NCBI GenBank assembly: GCA_022601345.1
Contig: JAJACU010000002.1
Location: forward strand, 1-55,422
Direction of reading: 5' to 3'
DNA from: Chlamydiota bacterium
GTDB taxonomy: Bacteria > Chlamydiota > Chlamydiia > Chlamydiales > JAAZZY01
Length of the DNA stretch: 55,422 nucleotides
In this document: in pieces, positions 25,945 through 35,358 of the stretch
How positions within the stretch are numbered: position 1 is the stretch's first letter
Layout of the letters: each line of letters opens with the position of its first letter
The notes under the pieces: model-generated
Database searches by the model: none
What the model saw: the letters and a program-made list of their open reading frames with translations, nothing else
What the model was told of the DNA's origin: nothing
Program-made: the position numbers and the translations under genes

Positions 25945-28395
25945 ATGAATGACTCAAAAAATGATGAAGAAACGTCCATTGAAGAAGTAATTCTCCAAAC
26001 GCTTAAAGATGAAGAAGAGGTTCCAAGTCAAGATCCGAAGCCTCCAGAAACTATTTATTGTGTTCCGATTAAAAGGCGACCCTTCTTTCCCGCAATGGCA
26101 GCCCCAATTCTAATTGAACCGGGTCCATACTTTGAAGTCTTAAAAAATGTTATGCGATCTAAACATAAGTATATTGGGCTTCTTCTAACCAAAGATGAAG
26201 AACAAGATATTAATGAAGCAAAGTTTAAAGACTTACATAAAGTTGGAGTGCTTGGTAAAATACTTCGAATTCTTCCTATGGAACAAGGCGGTGTTCAGAT
26301 TGTTCTTAACATGGAAAAGCGTCTTAAAGTTGTAAAGCCAGACACAAACTCAAAGCATTTGCGTGCTAAGGTACGTTATCACGAAGATTCAAAAGAAATT
26401 AATGATGAAATCAAAGCGTATTCTATTAGTATCATCACAACCATCAAAGAGCTTTTAAAACTCAACCCACTATACAAAGAAGAATTACAAATTTTCTTGG
26501 GTCATTCAGATTTTGCCGAACCAGGTAGGCTTGCTGATTTTGCAGTTGCTTTAACAACAGCTACGGGTGAAGAGCTTCAAGAAGTATTAGAAACTTTTGA
26601 TATTCCAACTAGGATTAACAAAGCACTGGTTCTCTTGAAAAAAGAATTAGATTTGACTCTTTTACAAAGCAGTATCAATCAAAAGTTAGAGTCGGGTATT
26701 TCAAAAACACAAAGAGAATTCTTTTTAAGAGAGCAGCTCAAGACAATCAAAAAAGAATTGGGCCTTGAGAAAGACGATAAAACTCACGATATAGAAAAAT
26801 TTGATGAACGCCTCAAACAAAGAGAAGTTCCTGAAGATGTTATGCAGACGATAGAAGAGGAAATGGATAAGCTGCAGTTTCTAGAGCCTCAGTCATCAGA
26901 GTATACAGTTTGCCGCAATTACTTAGATTGGTTAACGACGATTCCTTGGGGGATAACCACGAAAGAAAGTCACCAGTTAGAAGAAGCTCAGGAGATTCTA
27001 GATAAAGATCATTATGGTCTCAAAGATATCAAAGAGCGTATTTTAGAATTTATAAGTGTTGGGAAGCTATCAGGTGGCGTACGAGGTAGTATTATTTGTC
27101 TCGTTGGCCCTCCAGGTGTAGGAAAAACAAGTGTGGGCCAAAGTATAGCGCGCGCGCTCAATAGGAAGTTCTATCGTTTCTCTGTAGGTGGAATGCGTGA
27201 CGAAGCAGAAATTAAAGGGCACAGACGAACATATGTAGGAGCTATGCCTGGAAAAATGATACAAGCTTTGAAGCACACGCAAACCATGAATCCTATCATC
27301 ATGATTGATGAAGTGGATAAAATAGGCAACAGCAACCAAGGAGATCCAGCCTCTGCTCTTCTAGAAGTTTTAGATTATGAGCAAAATAATGAGTTTCTTG
27401 ATCACTATTTAGACGTCAGATGTGATTTGTCTAATGTGCTTTTCATAGTTACAGCAAATATCTTGGACACGATTCCTGAACCGCTTCGTGATAGAATGGA
27501 TATTTTAAGGCTATCAGGCTACATTCTAGAAGAAAAAGTTCAAATAGCTAACAAGTTTCTTATTCCGAAAAATCGAAAGAAAATGGGACTTAAAGCAACA
27601 GAAATTGGCTTTTCAAAAAGTGCACTTTCAGTGCTTATTAATGGTTATGCACGTGAATCAGGTGTACGTAATCTTGAGAATCTTGTAAAAAAGATCCTTC
27701 GCAAAGTTGCCTATAAAATTGTAAGTCAAAAAGAGAAGCACCCAAGACGTAAAATTCAAAAGATGAATTTATCAAATTCTAATTTGGAAGAATATGTGGG
27801 TAAGCCACTTTTCCTAAGCGATCGCTACTATGCCCGCACTCCAGTGGGTGTATGTATGGGATTAGCATGGACTTCTATGGGAGGGGCCACGTTATATATT
27901 GAAGCTTTCAAAGTCCCTGCAGAAAAAACCTTGATGAAACTGACAGGCCAGGTTGGTGATGTCATGAAAGAATCATCTCAAATAGCTTGGACATACCTTC
28001 ACGGAAGTTTAGATAAGTACGCAAAAGGAGAAAAGTTTTTCTCTAAGTCCGAGATTCATATGCATATTCCTGAAGGAGCGACCCCAAAAGATGGACCGTC
28101 TGCGGGAATAACAATGGTTACTGCGATGCTTTCTTTAATTTTGAATAAGCCCATCTTAAATGATTTGGGAATGACGGGTGAATTGACATTGACGGGTAAA
28201 GTTCTTCCTATTGGTGGTGTAAAGGAAAAACTGATTGCTTCAAGACGTTCAGGTTTAAAAACACTAATTTTCCCAAAAGAAAATAGCAGGGATTATGACG
28301 AACTTCCTGATTATTTAAAAAAAGGTTTGAAAGTCCATTTTGTAACTCATTATGATGATGTTTATAAGATTGCATTTAGTAAAAGAGGAAAGTAG
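25945..28395 (+). CDS. lon: ATP-dependent protease Lon
   Basis: This 816-residue cytosolic protease degrades misfolded and regulatory proteins. The N-terminal substrate domain begins near residue 38 after an acidic extension. The AAA module has Walker A GPPGVGKTS at about 388-396 and Walker B with IIMIDEVDK. The protease domain has the catalytic serine in PKDGPSAGIT (S719) and the lysine in GGVKEK (about K762), the same 43-residue spacing as E. coli. Length fits chlamydial Lon. The next gene begins directly after its stop codon. Confidence 0.97.
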   Translation: MNDSKNDEETSIEEVILQTLKDEEEVPSQDPKPPETIYCVPIKRRPFFPAMAAPILIEPGPYFEVLKNVMRSKHKYIGLLLTKDEEQDINEAKFKDLHKVGVLGKILRILPMEQGGVQIVLNMEKRLKVVKPDTNSKHLRAKVRYHEDSKEINDEIKAYSISIITTIKELLKLNPLYKEELQIFLGHSDFAEPGRLADFAVALTTATGEELQEVLETFDIPTRINKALVLLKKELDLTLLQSSINQKLESGISKTQREFFLREQLKTIKKELGLEKDDKTHDIEKFDERLKQREVPEDVMQTIEEEMDKLQFLEPQSSEYTVCRNYLDWLTTIPWGITTKESHQLEEAQEILDKDHYGLKDIKERILEFISVGKLSGGVRGSIICLVGPPGVGKTSVGQSIARALNRKFYRFSVGGMRDEAEIKGHRRTYVGAMPGKMIQALKHTQTMNPIIMIDEVDKIGNSNQGDPASALLEVLDYEQNNEFLDHYLDVRCDLSNVLFIVTANILDTIPEPLRDRMDILRLSGYILEEKVQIANKFLIPKNRKKMGLKATEIGFSKSALSVLINGYARESGVRNLENLVKKILRKVAYKIVSQKEKHPRRKIQKMNLSNSNLEEYVGKPLFLSDRYYARTPVGVCMGLAWTSMGGATLYIEAFKVPAEKTLMKLTGQVGDVMKESSQIAWTYLHGSLDKYAKGEKFFSKSEIHMHIPEGATPKDGPSAGITMVTAMLSLILNKPILNDLGMTGELTLTGKVLPIGGVKEKLIASRRSGLKTLIFPKENSRDYDELPDYLKKGLKVHFVTHYDDVYKIAFSKRGK

Positions 28396-28893
28396 ATGTT
28401 TGATAGCTGGTCTAAAGAGTGTAGAAAAAAGATTATCTTACCAAGTGATCTAAAAGCAACATCAGAAAAGATCAAAAGACATCAAAAACTTGTTACCCTC
28501 AATGGTTCTTTTGACCTTTTACATGCAGGTCACCTGTATATGCTTCAAGAAGCTAAAAAACAGGGAGATTGCTTGCTTGTAGCACTCAATAGTGATGAGT
28601 CTATTAAGCAATACAAGAGCAAAGACCGTCCTATTATTTCTTTGCACCATCGCCTCGAGATGATGGCAGCTCTTCAATGCGTTGATTATGTGACGTGGTT
28701 TGAAGAGACTGATCCTCTAAAAATTTTATCTTTAATTAAACCCCATGTGCATGTTAATGGTTCAGAATACGGAAAAACTTGTTTAGAAGCTGATCTTATT
28801 AACCAACAAGGTGGCACCCTTCATATTGTCGATTTGAAAGATGGGTTATCCACCTCAAATATAGTGGAAAAAATTAGAACCATATGCGTTTAA
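28396..28893 (+). CDS. HldE C-terminal-type (RfaE2) nucleotidyltransferase
   Basis: This 165-residue protein has NGSFDLLHAGHLYML (about residues 36-50), the HxGH motif of the cytidylyltransferase superfamily. It then has RLEMMAALQCVDYV and a C-terminal STSNIVEKI. The order matches the second domain of HldE (RfaE2), which adenylylates heptose-1-phosphate. The kinase domain (RfaE1) is not fused and not in the window. Glycerol-3-phosphate or other cytidylyltransferases are alternatives. It starts directly at the lon stop and its end overlaps glpG by 10 bp, so it is in the lon operon. Confidence 0.85.
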   Translation: MFDSWSKECRKKIILPSDLKATSEKIKRHQKLVTLNGSFDLLHAGHLYMLQEAKKQGDCLLVALNSDESIKQYKSKDRPIISLHHRLEMMAALQCVDYVTWFEETDPLKILSLIKPHVHVNGSEYGKTCLEADLINQQGGTLHIVDLKDGLSTSNIVEKIRTICV

Positions 28894-30125
28894 TAACTAC
28901 TTTAGATAATGCCCAACAAGCGGAAAGATTTTCATTGTTTCTTCTTGAAAGGGGAATTGAGCACCAGGTTGAAACAAAAGCTGAGAACCAACATATCGTT
29001 TGGGTTTTTAATGAAGATTGTATTGCAAAGTCTAAGGATTGTTTAGAGGAGTTTTTAAAGCTTCCTAATTGGACTCCCTCTCCAGAAGTTATTAGAAAAA
29101 AAAGAGAAGAAGAGCTTCAAAAAGAAGCTGAACAAGTCCTCTCTCAAGACCCAGAAGAGTTTTCAGAAGAGAGTTTGCAGAGAAATTCTTTAGAAGAAAA
29201 CACACCCGAGGCTCAAGGAGGTGAAGAAACCTCTGTTGGCAGGAAGAAGTCAGGATCCTTTGGTAAACTAACGCTTACAATTGTCTTTGCATGTATCATG
29301 CTCTTTATGTGGTCATCTTTTAGTGCTCCTGCAAAAATTGATTTACCCGATGGAGAGGCTCTAGCCTCAAGCTCACTTTTCACCACTCCATATAACCGAC
29401 TGACTTTTGAAAATCCTCTTGCCTATCAATATGCTTCTGAATTTTTAGAAAAGCTTGGCCTTTCAGGAAATGCCAAAGAATACATGGAAACGTCTGCTGC
29501 ATATAATGAAATGCATCAGTTTCAAACAACGCCATACTGGCATGGTTATTATGAAACTTATTTAATTCCAGAAGGAGCAGCAACTTTTTCTTTAAACAAA
29601 GCTTTTACGAGCCACCCAGTTTTTGAGCAGATAGCTCAAGGTGAGGTTTGGAGAGTGTTTACACCTGCTCTTTTGCACGCAAATTTATTTCACATTTTAT
29701 TTAATCTCATCTGGTTTGTGTTTTTAGGAAAACAAATTGAGCAACGCCTAGGATTTTGGCGCTTCTCATTTTTTGTATTATTTGCTGCAGCTCTTTCCAA
29801 CTCAGCTCAATATTTGATGAGTGGTCCTAACTTTTTAGGACTATCGGGCGTTATCATGGCCATGGCTGGATATGTTTGGATGAGGCAAAGTATCGCTGCC
29901 TGGGAAGGATATACAATACAAAAACCTACCCTTTACTTTTTAGGCTTTTATGTTTTAGTCTTAGTGCTTCTTCAAATTGCGTCATTTGTATTAGAGCGCA
30001 ATGGATATAAAAGCATCGCTCCAAATATTGCAAACACAGCGCATGTCGTTGGTGCAATAGTGGGAGTTACGCTAGGTAGACTCAATTTTTTGTCTGCATG
30101 GCGGTTAGGAAAAATTAAAAAATGA
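28884..30125 (+). CDS. glpG: Rhomboid intramembrane serine protease GlpG-type
   Basis: This 413-residue protein has a cytosolic N-terminal domain like that of GlpG (residues 1-75, RLITTLDNAQQAERFSLFLL) and an acidic linker. About seven membrane helices follow from near residue 130, the first well before the rhomboid core. Rhomboid marks are present: HANLFHILFNLIW, the catalytic serine in FLGLSGVIMA and the histidine in NTAHVVGAIVG. It cleaves single-pass membrane proteins. It overlaps hldE by 10 bp and the next gene by 4 bp (ATGA). Confidence 0.92.
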   Translation: MRLITTLDNAQQAERFSLFLLERGIEHQVETKAENQHIVWVFNEDCIAKSKDCLEEFLKLPNWTPSPEVIRKKREEELQKEAEQVLSQDPEEFSEESLQRNSLEENTPEAQGGEETSVGRKKSGSFGKLTLTIVFACIMLFMWSSFSAPAKIDLPDGEALASSSLFTTPYNRLTFENPLAYQYASEFLEKLGLSGNAKEYMETSAAYNEMHQFQTTPYWHGYYETYLIPEGAATFSLNKAFTSHPVFEQIAQGEVWRVFTPALLHANLFHILFNLIWFVFLGKQIEQRLGFWRFSFFVLFAAALSNSAQYLMSGPNFLGLSGVIMAMAGYVWMRQSIAAWEGYTIQKPTLYFLGFYVLVLVLLQIASFVLERNGYKSIAPNIANTAHVVGAIVGVTLGRLNFLSAWRLGKIKK

Positions 30126-31027
30126 GTGTTCGAGATTTAGTTATTTTAGGATCTTCTTCGCAGGTACCCACCCGCTTTAGAAATCATGGCGCCTATTTAC
30201 TTCGCTGGAATAATGAAGGTTTTTTATTTGACCCAGGTGAAGGAACTCAAAGACAGTTTATCTACGCAAATATTGCACCAACTTGTATTACACGTATTTT
30301 TATCAGTCATTTTCATGGCGACCACTGTTTAGGACTTGGTTCTATTCTTATGCGTTTAAATCTGGATAAAGTGCCGCATGAAGTTCACTGCTACTATCCT
30401 GGTCGTTTTAAGCAGCATTTTGACCGTCTTAGATTTGGAACAGTTTATCACAATACTCTTAATGTTGTAGAACACCCTGTATTTGAACCTGGTCTCGTTG
30501 AAGAGCGTGATGGGTTCAGAATTGAGGCCGCTTTTTTACAACATGGCATTGAAAATATAGGCTGGCGCATTACTGAAGCTGATCAACTTAAATTTGACAA
30601 AGACAAACTCAAAGAGAAAAAGATTAGAGGACCGGCTGTTAGAGAACTTCAAAAAGAAGGTTTTGTTCAGGTTGATGGGCAAAAAGTATCTCTTGAAGAT
30701 GTAAGTTGGGTTCGCAAAGGGGATACATTTAGCTATATTGTGGATACAAGAGAGTGTAAACAGGCTTTGGAGTTAGCAAAAGGAGCCAAGCTTCTTTTAT
30801 GTGAAGCCACATATTTACATGAACATCAAGAGCTTGCTTATCAGCACCATCATTTAACGACCAAACAAGCAGCCAATATCGCAAAACAAGCGCATGCTAA
30901 GAAATTAGTTCTTACTCATTTTTCTTCTCGCTATCAAAATACAGTCAATCACTTGCTAGAAGCTAAAGAAACTTTTCCAAACACCCATATTGCCGAAGAT
31001 TTCAAAGTCATTCCTTTCGAAAAATAA
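30122..31027 (+). CDS. rnz: Ribonuclease Z
   Basis: This 301-residue MBL-fold endonuclease removes the 3' trailer of tRNA precursors. It has FISHFHGDHCLGLGS near residue 60, the HxHxDH zinc motif, and further ligands in VLTHFSSRY near the C-terminus. Because the tRNA-like gene in this window does not encode CCA, RNase Z is the expected 3' processing route. It is the last gene of the lon operon. Confidence 0.94.
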   Translation: MSVRDLVILGSSSQVPTRFRNHGAYLLRWNNEGFLFDPGEGTQRQFIYANIAPTCITRIFISHFHGDHCLGLGSILMRLNLDKVPHEVHCYYPGRFKQHFDRLRFGTVYHNTLNVVEHPVFEPGLVEERDGFRIEAAFLQHGIENIGWRITEADQLKFDKDKLKEKKIRGPAVRELQKEGFVQVDGQKVSLEDVSWVRKGDTFSYIVDTRECKQALELAKGAKLLLCEATYLHEHQELAYQHHHLTTKQAANIAKQAHAKKLVLTHFSSRYQNTVNHLLEAKETFPNTHIAEDFKVIPFEK

Positions 31028-31094
31028 TTTTGATTAAAAATTATTCTTTATCATACAGTGGCACAGATTATTTAATAAATGAAGTTGTTTTGCT

Positions 31095-33809
31095 ATGAAT
31101 AAGTTTTTCTTAAAAGTTTTTTGTTCACTAGTTTTTTCTTTTTCAATTGCGTATGCTGAGGATGTCTCTTTTGTAGATCACGATCCAAGTCAGATAGATT
31201 TTGATCAAATTGTTGCAGGGGCTCCACCACAAGAGAAGAGAAGGCGTACTAAGCAAAAAGCAGAAGCCAAAGAGCGTAAGCAAAACCTTAATGCTAACGC
31301 TGCAATTCCAGATACTTGGAAATTGAAGTTTGATTATCCAGTTAACATTATTCAACCACAAAACAGCCTCTATTATCAGTTTAATGTAGGTGTAGGTTTT
31401 CTATATTTCTCAGGTGTAAAGGGTAACTTGATGGGTAATCCTCCAAGATCCTTTTTTAGGGTTATAAATGGAGTTAACTTAATTGTTGCTGAAACAGTCC
31501 CTTTAAAGGGTAGTTATACGTACAACCGAACTCCTCTTTTTGAGAGCACCATAGGTTATCGTATTCTCCCATGGTTTAAAGTAGGAATTTCATATCAACA
31601 TCAAAGTGGAGTGACTTTTCAAACAGCTGCACTCGATGCATTTAGACCTGATGTGTTAAGATCCAAAGCTGATTTTACTTCAAATTTAAGTTTAGATGGA
31701 CTGATGGCTAAATTTGGTTTTGAAGGGCCTCATCCAGCTGTAATTAGGAAAATTGCAGTTTCTCCCAATCTATCATTAGGAGTTGGCTTGGGTTGGCAAA
31801 CATGGCGACGAAACATGGTAAAATATTACCAAATACAGAATAGCTTGAGTCTCGCAGATATCCTTCCTTTGCGTCAGAAAGTATCAGCGAACTGTATTTG
31901 GATGGCAGATCTGGGATTGAGATTTCAAACAACAGATATTGATTCTAACACTTCAGTAACTATGGGGTGTAAATACAATCAGTGGGGCCAAGCTAGGAAC
32001 ATAGGAAAGCTGTCTCAACAAGGTTCACAAAAAGTGGCTCTATTGAATCCATTTCATATTAAAACGGTTTATCAGTTTGCTCCTTACTTAGGAGTTCAGT
32101 GGAACTTCCCCAATACTTATGTTAATAAATCTCCTTATACAATTGACGGGAAAAACCCTAATCGTTTTGTTCCTATGATTAAGAATGTAAGTAACTTTCA
32201 ACCAAAAGAAAGCCTATGGACACAATTTAATGCTGGGGTGGGTCTCTTATATTTTTCAAATGTGCGAGCAAACCTTACAGGGGTTCCAGCACAGCCTTTT
32301 AGAGACCCTGCAAATGCGGCACTAGATGTTTCTATTGATGCCCCTCTACAAGGAAGGCTGCGTTATAACAAAACGCCATTGTTTGAATACCTCATAGGAT
32401 ATCGTTTTTTTCCTTGGTTTAAAGCTGCTTTATCATACCAGCATCAAGGAAATATAACTGTGCAATCTCAGGCTGTTAACAACGTCGTAGATAACGCAGC
32501 TCCCGTAAATAATACTTCTTGGGCGCGATTTACCTCTAATCTTGACTTAGACGCGATAGAGACTAAATTCTTCTTTGAGCTTCCTTATCCAATGATTGTT
32601 AAAAATGTTTCCTGCTCACCATTTTTAGCTTTAGGAGTTGGAATCGGTTGGCAGACTTGGAGTAAGATGCAGACTCAATACTACCATTTGCTAGCTCAAT
32701 TTAGTAGTCTTAGCAATCTCAGGCTTCATCAAAAAATATCCGAAAATTTAGTTTGGAGTGGTGATGTTGGATTTAGGTGGCAAAGTGCATTTCCTGATTC
32801 GAACTTTTCTATTTTAACTGGTTGTAAATATAATCAATGGGGCCAAGCAAGAAATATGGGGATGCTTTCTCAGCAATCTGCTCATAAATTTGGTTTGTTT
32901 GATCCACTAAAAATAAAAACTGTGTATCAAATAGCGCCATATATTGGCGTTCAATGGAACTTTTCCAGTGCATATGCAAATAAACGTCCCTACTCTATTG
33001 AAGGGAAATCTGTTAATCGCTGGAAACCATTTTTTGTAAATGCAGATTATTTGCAAAGTAGTAAAAACTTTTGGGCACAGTTCAATGTTGCTCCTGGGTT
33101 CTTATATTTCTCAGATGTAAGAGCTAATTTTTCTATGCAGCCGAACTTTGAATTTTTAATTGCAACTCCTCCATCAGTACCATATCGTGGAAGACTCAGC
33201 TATAATAAGACACCTCTTTTTGAGTATATACTAGGGTATCAGTTTTTCTCGTGGTATAAGTTATCGCTGTCTTACCAGCACCAAGGGGGAATTACTATTC
33301 AATCCAAGTGGATAGATATTCCTACAAGAAATATAGTTGGAGCAGTCGTCTCTCAAGCTCAATTTCAGTTTAACTCAAATGTGTCCTTAGATGGAATAAC
33401 ATTGAAAAACTATTTTGAACTTCCAAAAGCTTTAATTCTTAAAGGGGTTTCCACAACTCCTTATTTAGCTTTGGGTATTGGGCCTGCTTGGCAAACATGG
33501 AACCGAACAGAGGCTGTGCCTTCTCATCTTCAAGATGGGCTGTTTGTGAGTACTACAGCTAGTGCTCGTCAAAAAGTTTCAGCAAATCTTATGTGGATGG
33601 TGGATTTAGGTTTCAGATTGAGATCTGCGTTGCCTGATCCGGGTTTAAATATTCTTTTAGGGTGCAAATATAACCAATGGGGACAGGCTAGAAGTATTGG
33701 AAAAGCTTCTCAGCAAGGACGATCTAAAATGGTTATTTTTGCTCAACCATTTAGCATAAAAGTTGTTTATCAGTTTGCTCCATATGTTGGAGTGCAGTGG
33801 AATTTTTAA
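31095..33809 (+). CDS. Triple-repeat outer membrane protein
   Basis: This 904-residue exported protein has a signal peptide (residues 1-21, ending IAYA) and a charged linker to about residue 60. Three homologous units of about 247 residues follow (roughly 92-338, 373-623, 659-904). Each starts with a QFN...GFLYFS..-type strand. It continues with TPLFE...GY....WFK...SYQHQ and CKYNQWGQAR, and ends QFAPY.GVQWNF or close to it. Each unit has the size and aromatic C-terminal signal of a complete small beta-barrel, so the protein may form three joined barrels. The repeats have diverged clearly. I know no named family. Confidence 0.8.
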   Translation: MNKFFLKVFCSLVFSFSIAYAEDVSFVDHDPSQIDFDQIVAGAPPQEKRRRTKQKAEAKERKQNLNANAAIPDTWKLKFDYPVNIIQPQNSLYYQFNVGVGFLYFSGVKGNLMGNPPRSFFRVINGVNLIVAETVPLKGSYTYNRTPLFESTIGYRILPWFKVGISYQHQSGVTFQTAALDAFRPDVLRSKADFTSNLSLDGLMAKFGFEGPHPAVIRKIAVSPNLSLGVGLGWQTWRRNMVKYYQIQNSLSLADILPLRQKVSANCIWMADLGLRFQTTDIDSNTSVTMGCKYNQWGQARNIGKLSQQGSQKVALLNPFHIKTVYQFAPYLGVQWNFPNTYVNKSPYTIDGKNPNRFVPMIKNVSNFQPKESLWTQFNAGVGLLYFSNVRANLTGVPAQPFRDPANAALDVSIDAPLQGRLRYNKTPLFEYLIGYRFFPWFKAALSYQHQGNITVQSQAVNNVVDNAAPVNNTSWARFTSNLDLDAIETKFFFELPYPMIVKNVSCSPFLALGVGIGWQTWSKMQTQYYHLLAQFSSLSNLRLHQKISENLVWSGDVGFRWQSAFPDSNFSILTGCKYNQWGQARNMGMLSQQSAHKFGLFDPLKIKTVYQIAPYIGVQWNFSSAYANKRPYSIEGKSVNRWKPFFVNADYLQSSKNFWAQFNVAPGFLYFSDVRANFSMQPNFEFLIATPPSVPYRGRLSYNKTPLFEYILGYQFFSWYKLSLSYQHQGGITIQSKWIDIPTRNIVGAVVSQAQFQFNSNVSLDGITLKNYFELPKALILKGVSTTPYLALGIGPAWQTWNRTEAVPSHLQDGLFVSTTASARQKVSANLMWMVDLGFRLRSALPDPGLNILLGCKYNQWGQARSIGKASQQGRSKMVIFAQPFSIKVVYQFAPYVGVQWNF
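31369..33806 (+). repeat. Three tandem about 740-bp coding repeats
   Basis: Units run roughly 31369-32108, 32213-32963 and 33069-33806, separated by linkers of about 105 bp. They are recognisable mainly at protein level (CKYNQWGQAR and GVQWNF in each), so the triplication is old. Confidence 0.8.
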
Positions 33810-33880
33810 ATAAATTTTTAGAGTTGATTTCTAATAGCTTTCGTAAGAAAATCTTCCAGAAAATCACTTTTTAAAGGATT

Positions 33881-34336
33881 ATGAAGTTTCTATTAGCAAT
33901 ATTATTGGCTTGTTTAGCGACATTTGCTCAGGCAGATGTTGAATATGAATTTATTGGCAGGCATTTAATTGTCTCATATTTAGATTGTAATCATGAAGCA
34001 ATCATGGATGAAGAAGCCATCAAAGAAAAAATGAAGGAAGCTGCAGTTTCTGCTGGAGTGACAATTCTTTCTTCATCACATCACCACTTTGCACCTAAGG
34101 GTGTGACACAGGTCCTGCTTCTATCTGAGAGTCATGCAAGTATTCATACATACCCAGAGGTCCGCTCTTGTTTTGTAGACCTTTTTACTTGTGGAACAAC
34201 ATTTGCTTTGGATAAGTTTGACAAGGTTATGAGCGATTATTTAAAGCCAAAAAATGTCTCCCACACACTTTTACATCGCCAGAAAGATTGTAAAGAAATG
34301 GCTTTTGTCCCTATTGAAGAAGAAACTAGGCTCTAG
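33881..34336 (+). CDS. speD: S-adenosylmethionine decarboxylase proenzyme with signal peptide
   Basis: This 151-residue protein is a bacterial class SpeD that self-cleaves to a pyruvoyl enzyme and makes decarboxylated SAM for polyamine synthesis. The cleavage site lies between E83 and S84 in SESHASIHTYPE. H89 and C104 (LFTCG) complete the catalytic set with the same spacings (5 and 20) as the Thermotoga enzyme. An extra N-terminal 18-20 residues form a signal peptide (core LLAILLACLATFAQA) just ahead of the usual GRHLI start. This is atypical, because SpeD is cytosolic. AAAGGA precedes the ATG. No speE or decarboxylase gene is near. It overlaps convergent xerC by 11 bp. Confidence 0.88.
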   Translation: MKFLLAILLACLATFAQADVEYEFIGRHLIVSYLDCNHEAIMDEEAIKEKMKEAAVSAGVTILSSSHHHFAPKGVTQVLLLSESHASIHTYPEVRSCFVDLFTCGTTFALDKFDKVMSDYLKPKNVSHTLLHRQKDCKEMAFVPIEEETRL

Positions 34337-35285
34337 GGTGAGCTTTGTCGTAGGCATCTTTTTTTAGTTTCGTAGACACGTGCGTATAGATAGATGTGGT
34401 TGATAAAGAGCTGTGCCCTAGAAGTACTTGAATTGTTTTAAGATCCATTCCATTCTCGAGCCAATGTGTTGCAATGGTATGCCTGATGGTGTGTGGAGTT
34501 ACATCACTTGGAAGACCGCTCATTAAATGATATTTCATAAACTTACGGTCTACAGAACGAGTTGTAATGCGCTGCCCCCATTTGTTTAGAAAAATGGCCT
34601 TTTCATCAGCTTGTTTGAGGTGTTTTTGACTATTTTCATGACGTTTTGGATGGTTGAGGTAGTTGTGCATCCAATCTGCTGCATTTTTTGTAATAGGCAC
34701 AAGCCTTTCTTTTTTTCTCTTACCTCTTAATAGTACAGAAAAATTTTCATAATCAAATGCGCTTCGATCCAATGAAACAAGCTCATTTACCCTCAAACCA
34801 GAGCTGTATAAGAGCTCCATAATTGCGCGATCTCTAAATCCAAGGTAGGTTGCCGTATCGGGCTGCTGCAAGAGATTTTGTACTTGCTCGTAGCTTAATG
34901 ATTGTGGAAGAGATTTTTCTAGTTTTGGCGACTCGATATCTTCCATAGGGTTAGATTTGATGATATTTTTGTTCATTAAAAACTTAAAGAAAGAGCGCAG
35001 AGTCGAGATACGTCTCATTTGGGTTCTTTTACTTATTGTTGCATGATGGGCCAAAAATCGGCGAATAGTGCGACGGTTAATGTTTTCGATGGAAATGTTT
35101 GGATCTTGGGTTAGATCTCTTTTAATATAGGGCAACTCATAGCGGATCTTAGGAGAAGGGGCTTCATTTTCTAAAAAAGTTTTTAAAGCATTGAGGTCAA
35201 TAGAGTAGTTTCTCAATGTATGGACAGAAACATTTTGAAGGAGTCTGAGCTCTTCTAGGAATTGGTAGGCTGCTTTAATAAACAA
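34326..35285 (-). CDS. xerC: Tyrosine recombinase XerC
   Basis: This 319-residue recombinase resolves chromosome dimers with XerD at dif. The N-terminal core-binding domain is followed by the catalytic set R165 (SSGLRVNEL), K189 or nearby, H265 and R268 (HTIRHT), H291 (LLGHSS) and nucleophile Y300. It is somewhat longer than E. coli XerC (298). Position next to the ABC-F gene matches chlamydiae, which supports the housekeeping Xer assignment over a mobile-element integrase. Confidence 0.92.
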   Translation of the reverse strand: MFIKAAYQFLEELRLLQNVSVHTLRNYSIDLNALKTFLENEAPSPKIRYELPYIKRDLTQDPNISIENINRRTIRRFLAHHATISKRTQMRRISTLRSFFKFLMNKNIIKSNPMEDIESPKLEKSLPQSLSYEQVQNLLQQPDTATYLGFRDRAIMELLYSSGLRVNELVSLDRSAFDYENFSVLLRGKRKKERLVPITKNAADWMHNYLNHPKRHENSQKHLKQADEKAIFLNKWGQRITTRSVDRKFMKYHLMSGLPSDVTPHTIRHTIATHWLENGMDLKTIQVLLGHSSLSTTSIYTHVSTKLKKDAYDKAHPRA

Positions 35286-35299
35286 AGTAAGATTTTCCC

Positions 35300-35328
35300 T
35301 TAACTTTCTGGAATTTTCATGGTATTAT
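35300..35328 (+). promoter_or_regulatory. Promoter of the ABC-F gene
   Basis: TTAACT (35300-35305) and TATTAT (35323-35328) are separated by 17 bp. A GAGG site and the ATG follow 30 bp later. Confidence 0.6.
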
Positions 35329-35358
35329 ATTCGCACAAATTGATTAAAGAGGAATTTT

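Noticed and set aside
34326-35285. Integrase of a mobile element
   Set aside because: Its position beside the ABC-F gene matches chlamydial xerC and no element borders surround it, so housekeeping XerC is the better call.
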